Made by a program: the position numbers and the translations under genes. Below, in pieces: positions 39,036-49,639 of a stretch of DNA of 64,000 nt. How positions within the stretch are numbered: the stretch's first letter is position 1; every line of letters begins with the position of its first letter. The notes beneath the pieces are model-generated. The model searched no databases. It was given only the letters and a program-made list of their open reading frames with translations, and was not told where the DNA came from. The stretch is from contig NZ_QEOL01000004.1 of NCBI RefSeq assembly GCF_003096715.1, positions 124,001 through 188,000 of the forward strand, in the 5' to 3' direction. The DNA is from Paraburkholderia silvatlantica. GTDB taxonomy: Bacteria > Pseudomonadota > Gammaproteobacteria > Burkholderiales > Burkholderiaceae.

Positions 39036-41723
39036 TCAGCGTCTGGCGTCCGGCGCCGTGGCCAGCTCATGCAGTTCGTACAACAGGTCGAGCGCGTCGC
39101 GCGGGCGCAGTTCGTTCGGATCGAGTTCGCGCAGCCGCTGTGCGACGAGCGACGCGCCACGATCCTCCTCGACCGGCGCGGCGCGATCTTCCACGAAGGT
39201 CGCTTCGTCGTCGTACTCGGCGGCGGGCGCGGCGAACAGGTCGAGTTGCGGTGTAGGCTGTCCCGCCGATTGCTGCTCCAGATGCACGAGATGCTTGCGT
39301 GCGGCGCGGATCACGGCGGCAGGCACCCCCGCGAGCTGCGCGACCTGCAGGCCGTAGCTCTGGTTCGCCGGGCCTTCCTGCACCGCATGCAGGAACACGA
39401 TGCCGTGGCCATGCTCGACGGCCGAAAGATGCACGTTCGCCGCCTGCGCAAATTCGGCCGGCAGTTGCGTGAGCTCGAAGTAGTGCGTGGCGAACAGCGT
39501 GTGGCAACCGTTGTGCGCGAGCAGATGCCGCGCGATGGCCCACGCGAGGGCGAGGCCGTCGAACGTCGACGTGCCGCGCCCGATTTCATCCATGAGCACG
39601 AGGCTTTGCGGCGTGGCGTCGTTGAGAATGGCCGCGGCTTCGGTCATCTCGACCATGAAGGTCGAGCGGCCGCCCGCGAGGTCGTCGGCGGCCCCGATGC
39701 GCGTGAAGATGCGGTCGATCGGCCCGAAGCTGGCGCGCTTTGCCGGCACGTAGCTGCCCACGTAAGCGAGCAGGGCGATCAGCGCGGTCTGCCGCATGAA
39801 GGTCGATTTACCGCCCATGTTAGGGCCGGTAATGAGCAGCAGCTTGCGCTCGGCCGAAAGCAGGCAGTCGTTGGCGATGAACTGCTCGACCTGCGCTTCG
39901 ACCACGGGATGACGGCCTTGCTCGATCTCGATGCCGGGCGCCTGCGTGAACGTGGGCGCGTTCCAGTCGAGCGCGCGGGCGCGTTCCGCGAACGCGGCCA
40001 GCAGGTCGAGTTCCGCGAGTGCGGCGGCTACGCGCTGGCAATCGGGAATGAATGGCAGCAGCGATTGCAGCAGCGCGTCGTAGAGCGCCTTTTCGCGCGA
40101 GAGCGCGCGTTCCTGCGCCGAGAGCGCCTTGTCCTCGAACGTCTTCAGTTCCGGCGTGATGTAGCGCTCGGCGTTCTTGAGCGTCTGGCGACGGCGATAG
40201 TCGTCGGGAACCTTGTCGGTCTGGCCGCGTGTGACTTCGATATAGAAGCCGTGCACCTTGTTGTACTCGACGCGCAGATTGCCGATGCCGGTGCGCGCAC
40301 GCTCGCGCGTTTCGAGGTCGAGCAGGAACTGACCGCAGTTCTCGGAGATGTCGCGCAGTTCGTCGAGATCCGCGTCGTAGCCGCGTGCGATCACGCCGCC
40401 GTCGCGGACCATCGCCGCCGGTTCCGGCGCGACTGCGCGCTGCAGGAGCGCCGCGCACTCGGCGGGCGGTTCGAGCGCCTCGGCGATGTGCGCGAGCGAC
40501 GCGGCCGCGCCGCTTGCGGCTGCGACCTGTTCGCGCAGCCCAGGCAGCGCCGCAAAGGTGTCGCGCAGGCTCGACAGATCGCGCGGGCGCGCGGAAAGCA
40601 GCGCGAGGCGCCCGGTAATACGCTCGACGTCGGCGATCTGACGCAGGGCGCTGCGCAACGTATCGACGCTCGCTTGTGGCGGCGCCTCGAGCAATGCGCC
40701 GATGGCCTGCTGGCGCATTTGCGCGATAGCGGCTTCGCGCGGCGGGTGATGGAGCCAGTGACGCAGCAAGCGGCTGCCCATGGCCGTACTGCACGTGTCG
40801 AGCAGCGAGCAAAGCGTGGGCGATTCGGTGCCGCGCAGGGTTTCCGTGAGTTCGAGATTGCGACGCGTGGCCGGATCGAGCCCGATGTATTCCGATTCGG
40901 CCTCGACTTTCAGGCTGCGCACGTGCCGTAACTGCTGACCCTGCGTGGCCGCCGCATAGAGCAGCAGCGCGCCCGCCGCGCCGCACGCGCTCGTGAGCGT
41001 TTGCGCGCCGAAGCCGTCGAGGCTCGCCACGTCGAGCTGGTCGCACAGGCGCTGCTTGCCCGAGCCGACGTCGAAGTGCCAGGCAGGCACGCGCGTGAGC
41101 GCCCCCGAGCCGGACGGCGGCGCCCAGGCGGCGGTTTCCGCCGGCATTTCGGCGACGAGGATTTCCGCGGGCCGGATGCGCTCGAACGCCGTGGCGACCT
41201 GCTCCGGCGCGACTTCCGCCAGGCGCAACGCGCCGCTGGCGAGATTGAGCCATGCGAGGCCCACGTTGACGGTCACGCCGCGCCGGTTGTGGCCGGGGCA
41301 AACCGCCATCAGGTAGACGTCGTTCTTGTCGGAAAGGAGCGCTGCGTCGGTTAGCGTGCCGGGCGTCACCACGCGCACGACCTTGCGCTCGACCGGACCC
41401 TTGGAAGCGGCCGGGTCGCCGATCTGCTCGCAGATCGCCACCGACTCGCCCAGCTTCACGAGCTTCGCGAGATATTGCTCGACCGCGTGATGCGGCACGC
41501 CCGCCATCTTGATCGGATTGCCTGCCGAGGCCCCGCGCTGCGTGAGCGTGAGGTCGAGCAGGCGCGCGGCCTTCTCGGCGTCTTCGAAGAAGAGCTCGTA
41601 GAAGTCGCCCATCCGGTAGAACACGAGTGTGCCCGGATGGTCGGCCTTGATGCGCAGGTACTGCTGCATCATGGGAGTGTGCTGCGCGATGTCAGCTGCG
41701 CCTGTGGTGTGTGTAGCCATCAT
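39036..41723 (-). CDS. mutS: DNA mismatch repair protein MutS
   Basis: 895 residues, full length. The mismatch-reading FYE motif is at 41-43 ([11 protein letters not shown]), and the ATPase has the P-loop [13 protein letters not shown] and [12 protein letters not shown]. The C-terminal part carries the tetramer-forming tail. MutS finds base mismatches and recruits MutL. Start at 41723; a second ATG follows directly. It is the likely first gene of a pair with the exported phosphoesterase-like gene downstream. Confidence 0.98.
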   Translation of the reverse strand: MMATHTTGAADIAQHTPMMQQYLRIKADHPGTLVFYRMGDFYELFFEDAEKAARLLDLTLTQRGASAGNPIKMAGVPHHAVEQYLAKLVKLGESVAICEQIGDPAASKGPVERKVVRVVTPGTLTDAALLSDKNDVYLMAVCPGHNRRGVTVNVGLAWLNLASGALRLAEVAPEQVATAFERIRPAEILVAEMPAETAAWAPPSGSGALTRVPAWHFDVGSGKQRLCDQLDVASLDGFGAQTLTSACGAAGALLLYAAATQGQQLRHVRSLKVEAESEYIGLDPATRRNLELTETLRGTESPTLCSLLDTCSTAMGSRLLRHWLHHPPREAAIAQMRQQAIGALLEAPPQASVDTLRSALRQIADVERITGRLALLSARPRDLSSLRDTFAALPGLREQVAAASGAAASLAHIAEALEPPAECAALLQRAVAPEPAAMVRDGGVIARGYDADLDELRDISENCGQFLLDLETRERARTGIGNLRVEYNKVHGFYIEVTRGQTDKVPDDYRRRQTLKNAERYITPELKTFEDKALSAQERALSREKALYDALLQSLLPFIPDCQRVAAALAELDLLAAFAERARALDWNAPTFTQAPGIEIEQGRHPVVEAQVEQFIANDCLLSAERKLLLITGPNMGGKSTFMRQTALIALLAYVGSYVPAKRASFGPIDRIFTRIGAADDLAGGRSTFMVEMTEAAAILNDATPQSLVLMDEIGRGTSTFDGLALAWAIARHLLAHNGCHTLFATHYFELTQLPAEFAQAANVHLSAVEHGHGIVFLHAVQEGPANQSYGLQVAQLAGVPAAVIRAARKHLVHLEQQSAGQPTPQLDLFAAPAAEYDDEATFVEDRAAPVEEDRGASLVAQRLRELDPNELRPRDALDLLYELHELATAPDARR

Positions 41724-41816
41724 CGGTGTCTTGCCAGGGGTTCAGGGCGTGAGTTTAACGCGCGCCGATTGCATGTAAAGCCAGCCATCCGGCTAACGCC
41801 GTCACGACTGCTCCCG

Positions 41817-43115
41817 TCATTCGTCGACCAGTGCCTGCAGGTCCACGGTGCGCGCGTTTGCCGCACTGTGTCGCATGGCGAGCCAGATCATCGCGGAAAC
41901 GAATATGCCGAACACGACGATGATCCACTGTACGGGGACCTTCGCGGTAAGCAGCAGCGCATACGCGCCGAGCATGAGCAGCACCGCGAGATTCTGGTTG
42001 AAATTCTGCACTGCGATCGAGTGGCCCGCCGAAAGCAGTGTCGCGCCGCGATGCTGGAGCAGGGCGTTCATCGGCACGATGAAGAAACCGGCGAGCACGC
42101 CGAGCAGCACCATCAGCGGGTATGCGAAAAGCAGATAGAAGGGCACGATGAACGTGCCGAAGCGCACGCCAACGCCTTGCGGAAAGAGGCCTTTGCTGTA
42201 GAACGCCATGCCGATCGCCACCGCGCCGCATAGCACGCCCACGGGCAGCACGCGCAGCGAGGCGCGCAGCGACACCCATGCGGCTGCCGCGCCCGCGCCG
42301 AGCGCGATGCCGAGTCCCGTCACGCCCTGCATCACGGCGGCTTTCGAGAGCGAGAGTCCGAGATTCGCGTCGGCCCACTTGAGCACGAGCAGTTGCAGCG
42401 TGACCGCCGCGCCCCACATCAGGGTCGTGACCCAGAGTGCGATCTGCGCGAGCTTGTCGGTCCAGAGCACGTTGAAGCTATGCGTGAAATCGCCCATGAG
42501 GCGAGCCGGCTCTCTGAGCCGGTTTTCGTAGCGCGCGCCCGTGTCGGGAATGCCGATGTTGATGATCGCGGCGAACACATACGTGATCATGACGGCGAGC
42601 ATCGCGAGGTCGGCAGCCGAATGGATCGCCGGCACCGGATGGCGCGCGACGAAACGCTCGGCGTAAGTCGAAACGAGTGCGCCGCCCATCATCGTGCCGA
42701 CGATGGTGGAAAGCACGGTGGCCGACTCGAGCCACGCATTGGCGGCGACGAGCTTTTCGGCCGGCAACAATTCCGTCAGGATTCCGTACTTTGCGGGCGA
42801 GTAGGCCGCCGCGCCGAAGCCGACCACGCCATACGCGATCATCGGATGCACGCCCGCGATCATCAGCAGGCAGCCACACGCCTTGAGCGCGTTCGAGACG
42901 AACATCACGTGGCGCTTTTGCAGCGCGTCGGCGAACGCGCCCACGAAAGGTGCGAGCAGCACGTAGGAAATCGTGAAAAAGATCTGCAGCAGCGGCGTCA
43001 CCCAGGCGGGCGAAGCGATCACCGTGAGCAGCGCGATCGCCGCGATGAGAAGCGCGTTGTCGGCGAGCGACGACACGAACTGCGCGGCGATGATCGTGTA
43101 GAAGCCTTTTTTCAT
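41817..43115 (-). CDS. lplT: Lysophospholipid transporter LplT (MFS)
   Basis: 432 residues, twelve membrane helices. MKKGFYTIIAAQFVSSLADNALLIAAIA is the characteristic start, and PAKYGILTELLP and ANAWLESATV are LplT signatures. It flips lysophospholipids across the inner membrane so they can be re-acylated. In E. coli it is linked to aas, the acyltransferase; here no aas is next to it, the neighbours being mutS and suhB. The ATG at 43115 starts the first helix; an AGAGGA upstream is about 15 bases away, too far to be firm. Confidence 0.9.
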   Translation of the reverse strand: MKKGFYTIIAAQFVSSLADNALLIAAIALLTVIASPAWVTPLLQIFFTISYVLLAPFVGAFADALQKRHVMFVSNALKACGCLLMIAGVHPMIAYGVVGFGAAAYSPAKYGILTELLPAEKLVAANAWLESATVLSTIVGTMMGGALVSTYAERFVARHPVPAIHSAADLAMLAVMITYVFAAIINIGIPDTGARYENRLREPARLMGDFTHSFNVLWTDKLAQIALWVTTLMWGAAVTLQLLVLKWADANLGLSLSKAAVMQGVTGLGIALGAGAAAAWVSLRASLRVLPVGVLCGAVAIGMAFYSKGLFPQGVGVRFGTFIVPFYLLFAYPLMVLLGVLAGFFIVPMNALLQHRGATLLSAGHSIAVQNFNQNLAVLLMLGAYALLLTAKVPVQWIIVVFGIFVSAMIWLAMRHSAANARTVDLQALVDE

Positions 43116-43159
43116 CGGATGCGTGCGGGGTCCTCTTGCAGCAGGGCGGCGGGCGAAAC

Positions 43160-43180
43160 AAAAAAGCGGCCGAAGCCGCT
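43160..43180 (-). terminator. Intrinsic terminator after suhB
   Basis: On the minus strand AGCGGC-TTCG-GCCGCT is a six-pair stem with a stable UUCG tetraloop, followed by TTTTTT (43165-43160). It lies 90 bases downstream of suhB and 45 bases upstream of lplT, so lplT is probably transcribed on its own. Confidence 0.88.
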
Positions 43181-43270
43181 CGATGCGCATGCGTGGGCGG
43201 GGCGTGACCTGGCGCGCGCCTTGCACGCGTCGCAGCGGAACAAGCCACGCACCGCGACGCGCATGAGCGC

Positions 43271-44071
43271 TTACGCCGCCTTGGGCACGCGCGTGTACTT
43301 CGAGAGGATCGGCACCATCTGCGCGTAGATCTTCGGGTTGCCCGCGACGACTTCGCCCACGTGCAGGAAGTCCGAGTCACCCGTGTAGTTGCCGATCAGG
43401 CCGCCGGCTTCCGTCACGAGCAGGCCGCCCGCGGCGACGTCCCACGGATTGAGGCCCTGTTCGAAGAAGCCGTCCATGCGGCCGGCGGCGACGTTGGCCA
43501 GATCGAGCGCGGCCGCGCCCGGACGGCGCAGGCCCGCGCACGCGTTGGTCATTTCGGCGAACAGTTCGCAGTAGCTGTCGAGGCCGTCCTTTTCGCGGAA
43601 CGGGAAGCCGGTGCCGATCAGGCCGTCGGCGAGACGGTCGCGGCGGCCCACGCGGATGCGGCGGTCGTTCAGGAACGCGCCGCGGCCGCGCGAAGCGGTG
43701 AAGAGGTCGTTGCGCGTCGGATCGTAGACCACGGCCTGTGTGACGAGGCCCTTGTGTGCGAGCGCGACCGAGACGCAGTAGTACTGGAAGCCGTGGATGA
43801 AGTTCGTGGTGCCGTCGAGCGGGTCGATGATCCACTGGTACTCGGACTCGTTCTCCGACTGGCCCGATTCCTCGGCGAGGATGGCGTGGTCGGGGTAGGC
43901 GGTCTTGAGCGTTTCGATGATGGCGGCTTCGGCCGCCTTGTCGACTTCCGTGACGAAATCGTTGTGCTGCTTCTTCGCGACCTGCACGAGGTCGAGGTCG
44001 AGCGACGCGCGGTTGATGATCTGTCCGGCGCGGCGCGCGGCCTTGACAGCGATGTTGAGCATGGGGTGCAT
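43271..44071 (-). CDS. suhB: Inositol-1-monophosphatase family protein SuhB
   Basis: 266 residues. Metal motifs: AEESG near residue 68, [12 protein letters not shown] near 85 and [10 protein letters not shown] near 215, all intact. SuhB dephosphorylates inositol phosphates and, in E. coli, joins the rRNA antitermination complex. The start [17 protein letters not shown] matches the E. coli SuhB start. It ends at the terminator 43160-43180 and is divergent from trmJ. Confidence 0.95.
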   Translation of the reverse strand: MHPMLNIAVKAARRAGQIINRASLDLDLVQVAKKQHNDFVTEVDKAAEAAIIETLKTAYPDHAILAEESGQSENESEYQWIIDPLDGTTNFIHGFQYYCVSVALAHKGLVTQAVVYDPTRNDLFTASRGRGAFLNDRRIRVGRRDRLADGLIGTGFPFREKDGLDSYCELFAEMTNACAGLRRPGAAALDLANVAAGRMDGFFEQGLNPWDVAAGGLLVTEAGGLIGNYTGDSDFLHVGEVVAGNPKIYAQMVPILSKYTRVPKAA

Positions 44072-44549
44072 GAGCCTGGATCCTTGTTGTCCGGCGCGCG
44101 CAAGGGCTGGATGCGCGCACCGGTGGTGCAAAAGATAAAAGCGTCTAACGATTGGACAGGGCGCGGGCCTCGAGCGGACCTGCGGAACCTGTCCCGTCAA
44201 CGGAGACGAATTGGATAAGAGCGGTGCGCGGCGGCGCTGTTTGCCGACCTGTTTGCCAACAATTGGCCAGCGGCTTGCCGGGCGCCTGGCGGGCCGCTGA
44301 ACGGCTGCACGATTCGCCCGGCGCGCGCGAAACCGCCATTTTACCCGAGTATCGGCCATTTCATGGCTTCTCCCGGGCAGGATATCGGGATTTCCATGGA
44401 TATGACGTTTGGCCGGCGCGCTCGCCCGGGCAACCGCGGCGCACGGCGGCGGCTTCGCGCGGCAGGAGGCGCATGAGCGGACATCGCCGCCGCGCCGGGC
44501 GCGCTAACATAGACATTTCAATATCCTTTTTCGCGGTTAGAGATCCATC
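44072..44549. other. Divergent intergenic region, suhB / trmJ
   Basis: 478 bases with no gene. It must contain the promoters of suhB (minus) and trmJ (plus). TAACAT near 44505 followed by an AT-richer stretch is the best trmJ -10 candidate but has no -35. The rest is GC-rich with no clear repeats. Confidence 0.5.
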
Positions 44550-45434
44550 TTGGCGTACCCCGATTCACTCGATTCCCACGCAACGTCCCACGCAACGGCG
44601 CCGGCTTCCGGCGACGCCCACGAGCCGCTGCGCGGCGGCTTCACGTCTACCCGCTTCGTGCTCGTCGAGCCGAGCCACCCCGGCAACGTCGGCGCGGCGG
44701 CGCGCGCGCTGAAGACCATGGGGTTCTCGCGTCTCGTGCTGGTGGCGCCGCGCGTGCCGCAAGTCCACTGCGACCCGGAAGCCGTGGCCATGGCGAGCGG
44801 CGCCGACGACGTGCTCGCGGCCGCCCACATCGTGCCAACGCTTGCCGACGCGCTGGCGGGCGTGCAATGGTCGCTCGCATTGACGGCGCGCACGCGCGAG
44901 TACGGGCCGCCGCCCGCTGCGCCGCGCCAGGCGGTCCAGGACGCCTGCCGCCAGGCGGTGCACGGCGGCGACATCGCGCTCGTATTCGGCAATGAACGCA
45001 CGGGCCTGTCGAACGACGATGTCGAGCGCTGCAGCGCGCTTGCGCATATTCCGGCCAATCCCGCCTATAGCTCGCTCAATCTTGCCCAGGCGGTGCAGGT
45101 GCTCTCCTACGAGCTGCGCCTCGCGTACCTCGGGGAGAGCGCGCCCGCTGCCGCGCTGCCGGCGGCTGGCGGTGCGGGCGGCGCCGCGCAGCCTGCGGCC
45201 GGGTCGCCGCTCGCGACGAGCGACGACATCGAGCGCATGTACGTGCACCTCGAGAACGCGCTCATCGCACTCGAGTTTCTCGATCCCGCCAATCCGAAGA
45301 AGCTGATGTCGCGTCTGCGGCGGCTCTTCGCCCGCTCGGGGCTCGAGCGCGAGGAGGTCAATATCGTGCGCGGCATCGCCAAGCACATCCTCCTGCTCAA
45401 GGGCAAAGGCGAAGGCAGGGGCGAGAACCGCTGA
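44550..45434 (+). CDS. trmJ: tRNA (Cm32/Um32) 2'-O-methyltransferase TrmJ
   Basis: 294 residues from TTG. SPOUT methyltransferase: [23 protein letters not shown] is the signature at 32-56, then [14 protein letters not shown] and [19 protein letters not shown] form the knotted SAM site. It methylates the ribose at position 32 of several tRNAs. The tail contains an Ala/Gly-rich linker and a helical C-domain. The first ATG codon in frame falls inside the SPOUT domain, so TTG at 44550 is used; the first 30 residues are variable. Confidence 0.92.
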   Translation: MAYPDSLDSHATSHATAPASGDAHEPLRGGFTSTRFVLVEPSHPGNVGAAARALKTMGFSRLVLVAPRVPQVHCDPEAVAMASGADDVLAAAHIVPTLADALAGVQWSLALTARTREYGPPPAAPRQAVQDACRQAVHGGDIALVFGNERTGLSNDDVERCSALAHIPANPAYSSLNLAQAVQVLSYELRLAYLGESAPAAALPAAGGAGGAAQPAAGSPLATSDDIERMYVHLENALIALEFLDPANPKKLMSRLRRLFARSGLEREEVNIVRGIAKHILLLKGKGEGRGENR

Positions 45435-45655
45435 TCCTCTGCGCCGGCACGGCCGCGTGCGCAGCGGCTCCAACCTTGCCGCCGACGGGGACTTCCGACC
45501 TCAAATCGGCTTTGCGCCTACAATCGGCTGAAAACCGGCTAAAAATTCATAAGCAAATGCACGCGGCTGCAATAGCCGTTGCGCCGCCTGCATGCACGCT
45601 GCTGCGTCGCGCGGCCGCCATGACCCACGTTTCACCCGTTTATAGCGTGACTGCC

Positions 45656-46480
45656 ATGTTCAAGAGACTTCGCGAAGACATCGCCACGATCCGCGAGCGC
45701 GATCCCGCCGCCCGCAGCGCGTGGGAGGTCCTGACCTGTTATCCGGGTCTGCATGCGCTCGTGCTGCATCGTTTCGCGCATGCGTGCTGGCGCGCGAGGC
45801 GCCGCTGGCTCGCGCGCTATGTTTCGCAGATCGCGCGTTTTCTGACGGGCATCGAGATCCATCCAGGCGCGACCATCGGCAGACGCGTGTTCATCGATCA
45901 CGGCATGGGCGTCGTGATCGGCGAGACGGCCGAGGTCGGCGACGACTGCACGATCTACCAGGGCGTGACGCTCGGCGGCACTTCGCTCACGCGAGGGGCC
46001 AAGCGCCATCCGACGCTGGGCGCGGGCGTGATCGTCGGTGCAGGCGCAAAGGTGCTCGGCGGCTTCACGGTGGGCGCCGGGGCGAAGATCGGCTCGAACG
46101 CCGTGGTCGTGAAGCCGGTGCCGGAACGCGCGACGGCGGTGGGCAACCCCGCGCGCGTCGTCGCGCCCGCGAAGACCGCGCAGGTGCAGGCGAGGCCGGC
46201 TTCGGCGCGCGAGGGCTTTTGCGCCTACGGCATCACGCCGAATGCCGACGACCCGGTTTCGCTCGCGATCCACGGGCTGATCGATCACGCGGCTACGCAG
46301 ACCCAGCGCGTCGATGCGATCGTCGTCGCGCTCGAGCGGCTCGGCGCGCGACTCGAGGCGCTGCATGGCGCCGATGCGGCACTCGCCGAATTGCGGCGTT
46401 TGTCAGAAGGGCTGGAGTGCGGCGGCCCGCAAGCCGAGGCGGCGAGCCGCGAAGAAGAGAAGGCGCCTGCGCGCGTTTGA
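45656..46480 (+). CDS. cysE: Serine O-acetyltransferase
   Basis: 274 residues. Short helical N-terminus (1-65), left-handed beta-helix hexapeptide repeats (about 66-165: [27 protein letters not shown]; catalytic His in [16 protein letters not shown]), then about 105 more residues. It makes O-acetylserine for cysteine synthesis. E. coli CysE has a long N-terminus and a short tail ending in Ile that plugs CysK; here the N-terminus is short, the C-terminal region is long and helical, and the last residues are PARV. An upstream extension to 45476 is open but lacks family similarity. Confidence 0.92.
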   Translation: MFKRLREDIATIRERDPAARSAWEVLTCYPGLHALVLHRFAHACWRARRRWLARYVSQIARFLTGIEIHPGATIGRRVFIDHGMGVVIGETAEVGDDCTIYQGVTLGGTSLTRGAKRHPTLGAGVIVGAGAKVLGGFTVGAGAKIGSNAVVVKPVPERATAVGNPARVVAPAKTAQVQARPASAREGFCAYGITPNADDPVSLAIHGLIDHAATQTQRVDAIVVALERLGARLEALHGADAALAELRRLSEGLECGGPQAEAASREEEKAPARV

Positions 46481-46518
46481 CGCGTGGCGCGACTGGCGCG
46501 CGCTAAAAGCGGCGTACC

Positions 46519-47316
46519 TCAGTCCAGCGGCAAGACCCTGAAGCCTTCGGCATCCACGCGCAGATAGCCGCCGCGCGGCTTGCCGTGATCGAGATCCCAG
46601 TCGGGCAGGACCCAACGCGTGCCGCCGGGCTCCTGGTGGCGCGCCGGCCGGTGCGTGTGGCCGTGCACGATGGTGTTCGCGCGCGCGCGCTTGAAGAGCG
46701 CCGCCACGCCTTTGACCGTGACGTCGTACTTCGGCAGGCGCGGCCCGCTGCGCTTGGTATCGCTCGCGCGGCGCGCCCGCTCGGCGATCGCGCGCCGCCA
46801 GCGAAACGGCCATGCGAGAAACAGCAACTGTACGAGCCGGTTTCGCGCGAGCTTGCGAAAGAGCTGATAGCCGTGATCGTCGGTGCACAACGCGTCGCCG
46901 TGCGCGAGTGCGAGGCGCGTGCCGAACGCGGTGATCGCGATGGGGTCGGGCAGCCAGATTGCGCCCGCGGCTTTCATGAAGCGCTTGCCCATCAGAAAGT
47001 CGCGGTTGCCGTGCATGATGTAGAGCGCGATGCCGCGCTCGGAGAGTGTATGCATCAGCGCAGCCATGCGCGCGGGGAAGGGATCGGCGAGCATGTCGTC
47101 ACCGATCCAGTATTCGAAGAGGTCGCCGAGTATGAACACCGAGTCGGCCTGATCGGCCGTGACCCGGATGAAGCGCTCGAACGCGGCGACCGTGCGCGGA
47201 ATCCCTTCATTCAGATGCACATCGGAAATGAACAGGAACGGACGAGCCGCGTGCGGGCGCTTGCCCTCGCCGGGCACGCCCGCGGCAGCGTGTCGTAAAG
47301 CTTTTTCCTGCAGCAT
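46519..47316 (-). CDS. lpxH: UDP-2,3-diacylglucosamine diphosphatase LpxH
   Basis: 265 residues. Calcineurin-type motifs are all intact: FISDVHLNEG (about 29-38), GDLFEYWIGDD, HGNRDFLMG, LAHGDALCTDD and VHGHTHRPARH. It makes lipid X in the lipid A pathway at the inner membrane face. The N-terminus of about 25 residues before the first motif is longer than in E. coli and may be shorter in reality. It lies 33 bases after ppiB on the same strand and may be in one operon with both cyclophilins. Confidence 0.94.
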   Translation of the reverse strand: MLQEKALRHAAAGVPGEGKRPHAARPFLFISDVHLNEGIPRTVAAFERFIRVTADQADSVFILGDLFEYWIGDDMLADPFPARMAALMHTLSERGIALYIMHGNRDFLMGKRFMKAAGAIWLPDPIAITAFGTRLALAHGDALCTDDHGYQLFRKLARNRLVQLLFLAWPFRWRRAIAERARRASDTKRSGPRLPKYDVTVKGVAALFKRARANTIVHGHTHRPARHQEPGGTRWVLPDWDLDHGKPRGGYLRVDAEGFRVLPLD

Positions 47317-47349
47317 CGATGAAGGGGGTGCGTGAGAGTGGTATGAAGC

Positions 47350-47844
47350 TTATTCGACGACGACGGCCTTCTCGATCACGACGTCGTCGACCGGCACGTC
47401 CTGATGGAAGCCCTTCGAGCCCGTCTTGACCTTCTTGATCTTGTCGACCACTTCGAGGCCTTCCACGACCTTGCCGAACACGGCGTAGCCCCAGCCTTGC
47501 GGCGTCGGCGACGAGTGGTTCAGGAAGTCATTGTCGGCAACATTGATGAAGAACTGTGCCGATGCCGAATGCGGGTCGTTGGTGCGCGCCATGGCGATCG
47601 AGCCGCGCTCGTTCTTCAGGCCGTTGTTCGCTTCGTTTTCGATCGGCGCTTCGGTCGGCTTTTGCTTCATGCCGGCGTCGAAGCCGCCGCCCTGGATCAT
47701 GAACCCGTCGATGACGCGGTGAAACACCGTGCCGTCATAGTGGCCGCTCTTCACATAGTTGAGGAAGTTGGCGACCGTCTTCGGGGCCTTCTCGGCGTTC
47801 AGTTCGAGCTTGATGACGCCGTGGTTCGTGTGCAGTTCGACCAT
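47350..47844 (-). CDS. ppiB: Cytoplasmic cyclophilin-type peptidyl-prolyl isomerase
   Basis: 164 residues without a signal peptide. Active-site sequence [34 protein letters not shown] and [11 protein letters not shown] are typical of E. coli PpiB. The ATG at 47844 ([15 protein letters not shown]) is the conserved start. It is a close paralog of the exported cyclophilin encoded directly upstream. Confidence 0.95.
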   Translation of the reverse strand: MVELHTNHGVIKLELNAEKAPKTVANFLNYVKSGHYDGTVFHRVIDGFMIQGGGFDAGMKQKPTEAPIENEANNGLKNERGSIAMARTNDPHSASAQFFINVADNDFLNHSSPTPQGWGYAVFGKVVEGLEVVDKIKKVKTGSKGFHQDVPVDDVVIEKAVVVE

Positions 47845-48004
47845 GATGGGATCCTTTGCCTGTGGCTGGGGGAATGAACGCCGCGGCATCGGCAAGAGGC
47901 GGGGCGTGTTGCCCAACGCGTGTGCCGGCGCCGCGGCGTGCGACGGGTGAGGGCGGCGCTGCCGCCCGGTTAGTCGATGATTAACCGGCGTGTTGCCGGC
48001 GTCT

Positions 48005-48589
48005 TTACTTGCCGACGACGCTCGCCGACTCGATCACGATTTCCTTTTGCGGCACGTCGGCCATGGGGCCGCGCGAGGTGGTGGGCGCCGCTTCGATCTT
48101 CTTCACGACGTCCATGCCCTGCGTGACCTTGCCGAACACGGCATAGCCGTTGCCGTCCGGGTTCGGATAGTCGAGGCCGGCATTGTCGACCGTGTTGATG
48201 AAGAACTGGGCGGTGGCCGAATTCGGGTCGCTCGTGCGCGCCATCGCGATCGTGCCCGTGAGGTTTTTCAGGCCGTTCCTGTTTTCAAGTGCGATAGGCG
48301 CGCGCGTGGGTTTCTCGACGAAGCTTTGCGTGTAGCCGCCGCCCTGGATCATGAAGCCGCGAATCACGCGATGAAAGATCGTGCCGTTGTACTGGCCGGC
48401 CTTCACGTACTGCAGGAAATTGTCGACGGTCTTCGGCGCTTTCTCCGGATAGAGCTCGACGCGAATGTCGCCTTCACTGGTCTTGAAGAGCACTTGCGGA
48501 TGCGCGGCGGCCGGCTGGCCGTTTTGCGCAAAGGCGGGTGCGTTCGCGATCAGGGCGGCGCTGCCGAGCGCCAACATCAACCATTTCAT
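48005..48589 (-). CDS. ppiA: Periplasmic cyclophilin-type peptidyl-prolyl isomerase
   Basis: 194 residues. Signal peptide [22 protein letters not shown], then a cyclophilin domain with [14 protein letters not shown] and [20 protein letters not shown]. It should speed proline isomerisation during folding in the periplasm. GAGGA about five bases before the ATG at 48589 sets the start. It sits in tandem with the cytoplasmic ppiB, likely from an old duplication. Confidence 0.94.
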   Translation of the reverse strand: MKWLMLALGSAALIANAPAFAQNGQPAAAHPQVLFKTSEGDIRVELYPEKAPKTVDNFLQYVKAGQYNGTIFHRVIRGFMIQGGGYTQSFVEKPTRAPIALENRNGLKNLTGTIAMARTSDPNSATAQFFINTVDNAGLDYPNPDGNGYAVFGKVTQGMDVVKKIEAAPTTSRGPMADVPQKEIVIESASVVGK

Positions 48590-48647
48590 GAGTATCCTCG
48601 GAAGTGCGGGAAAAACGTGTCGCGGCGCGCATGTTGCGCGCCAGATG

Positions 48648-49364
48648 TTAGTTCGACGGCGCCACGAAAGGCGGCATCGCGAGCGAGCCCGTCGAGCCGC
48701 CGAACTGGTACGCGGGGTTCGTGAACGCGGGCACGACGGCCGTCGGGGTCGCTCCCGATGCGGCTTCTTGCGCTGCCGCTGCGGTGCTCGACTTCTTCGG
48801 CGCGGGCGGCGGCGAGATGATCTTCGCAATGTCGGCCTGGCGCTGCTGCGTGGTGCCGCTTGCGTGGCCGAGCGTTTGCGCGCGGCGGTACGACGCATCG
48901 GCCAGACGCAGGTACAGGTCGCCGAGATTTTCCCACGCGAGTCCGTAAGACGGGTTCGCCTTCACCGCGGTTTCGAGCGCGACGCGCGCCTCGTCGTAGC
49001 GGCCATGCTTCGCGTAAAGCGCCGCGAGATTGTTGTAAGGCTCGGGCAATTCGGGGTAGAGCTGCGTGAGCTCGGTGAACGCCTCGATCGCGTCGTCGTC
49101 GCGGTTCAGGCGCGCGAGAATGGTCGCGCGCTTGAACTTCGCCTGCACGTCGCGCGGGTTCGTCTTGATGCGTGCGTCGAGCTGGCTGAGCGCGTCAGCC
49201 CAGTCGTGCTGGCTGATCGCCGCGTCGGCGCCTGGCGTGGCGTCCGACGTCGCGGGGGGCGCGGCATGCGCAATGCTCACGCTGCACAGCACGATCGCGA
49301 CGCTCGAGAGAGCCGACGCGGCAAGGGTCGCAGCACGGGGCGCGCGGCCGCTGGAAGGTTTCAT
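48648..49364 (-). CDS. Exported tetratricopeptide-repeat protein
   Basis: 238 residues. A signal segment ends near AHAAPPA (about 35); two to three TPR units follow (WADALSQLDARIKTNPRD, AIEAFTELTQLYPELPEPYNNLA, YDEARVALETAVKANPSYGLAWENLG). The last 60 residues are Ala/Pro-rich, ending in MPPFVAPSN. TPRs bind other proteins; the partner is not evident. It starts the minus-strand run that continues with ppiA, ppiB and lpxH, and is divergent from cysS. Confidence 0.8.
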   Translation of the reverse strand: MKPSSGRAPRAATLAASALSSVAIVLCSVSIAHAAPPATSDATPGADAAISQHDWADALSQLDARIKTNPRDVQAKFKRATILARLNRDDDAIEAFTELTQLYPELPEPYNNLAALYAKHGRYDEARVALETAVKANPSYGLAWENLGDLYLRLADASYRRAQTLGHASGTTQQRQADIAKIISPPPAPKKSSTAAAAQEAASGATPTAVVPAFTNPAYQFGGSTGSLAMPPFVAPSN

Positions 49365-49639
49365 AGGGTGAGGTCGCGGTGTTATACTCCGAGCCATTCT
49401 AACAAAAGGTCTGTGCGTTTTCGTCGCGCGCTTTGTCCCTCGCCCGTTTCGTGTGCATGACGGGCGCTTGCGCGAGTCGCCGGGCTTTCCAACGCCACTC
49501 GTGGTCGTCTCCGCTGAGAACAGCAACCTGTTTGCAGTCCGGACGCCGACAGAAGCAGCCTGAGCAATGCGGGCCACCACCCGCAGGCTGCGGTCGGCGC
49601 CGCCGCGGATTTCTTTCGACCCACGTATCCATCGCCTTT

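Noticed and set aside
39069-40931. A 620-codon plus-strand open frame inside mutS
   Set aside because: Shadow of mutS in the opposite strand; composition is typical of antisense frames.
47966-47988. Stem-loop CCGGTTA / TAACCGG between ppiA and ppiB as a terminator
   Set aside because: Nine-base loop and no T-run on either strand.
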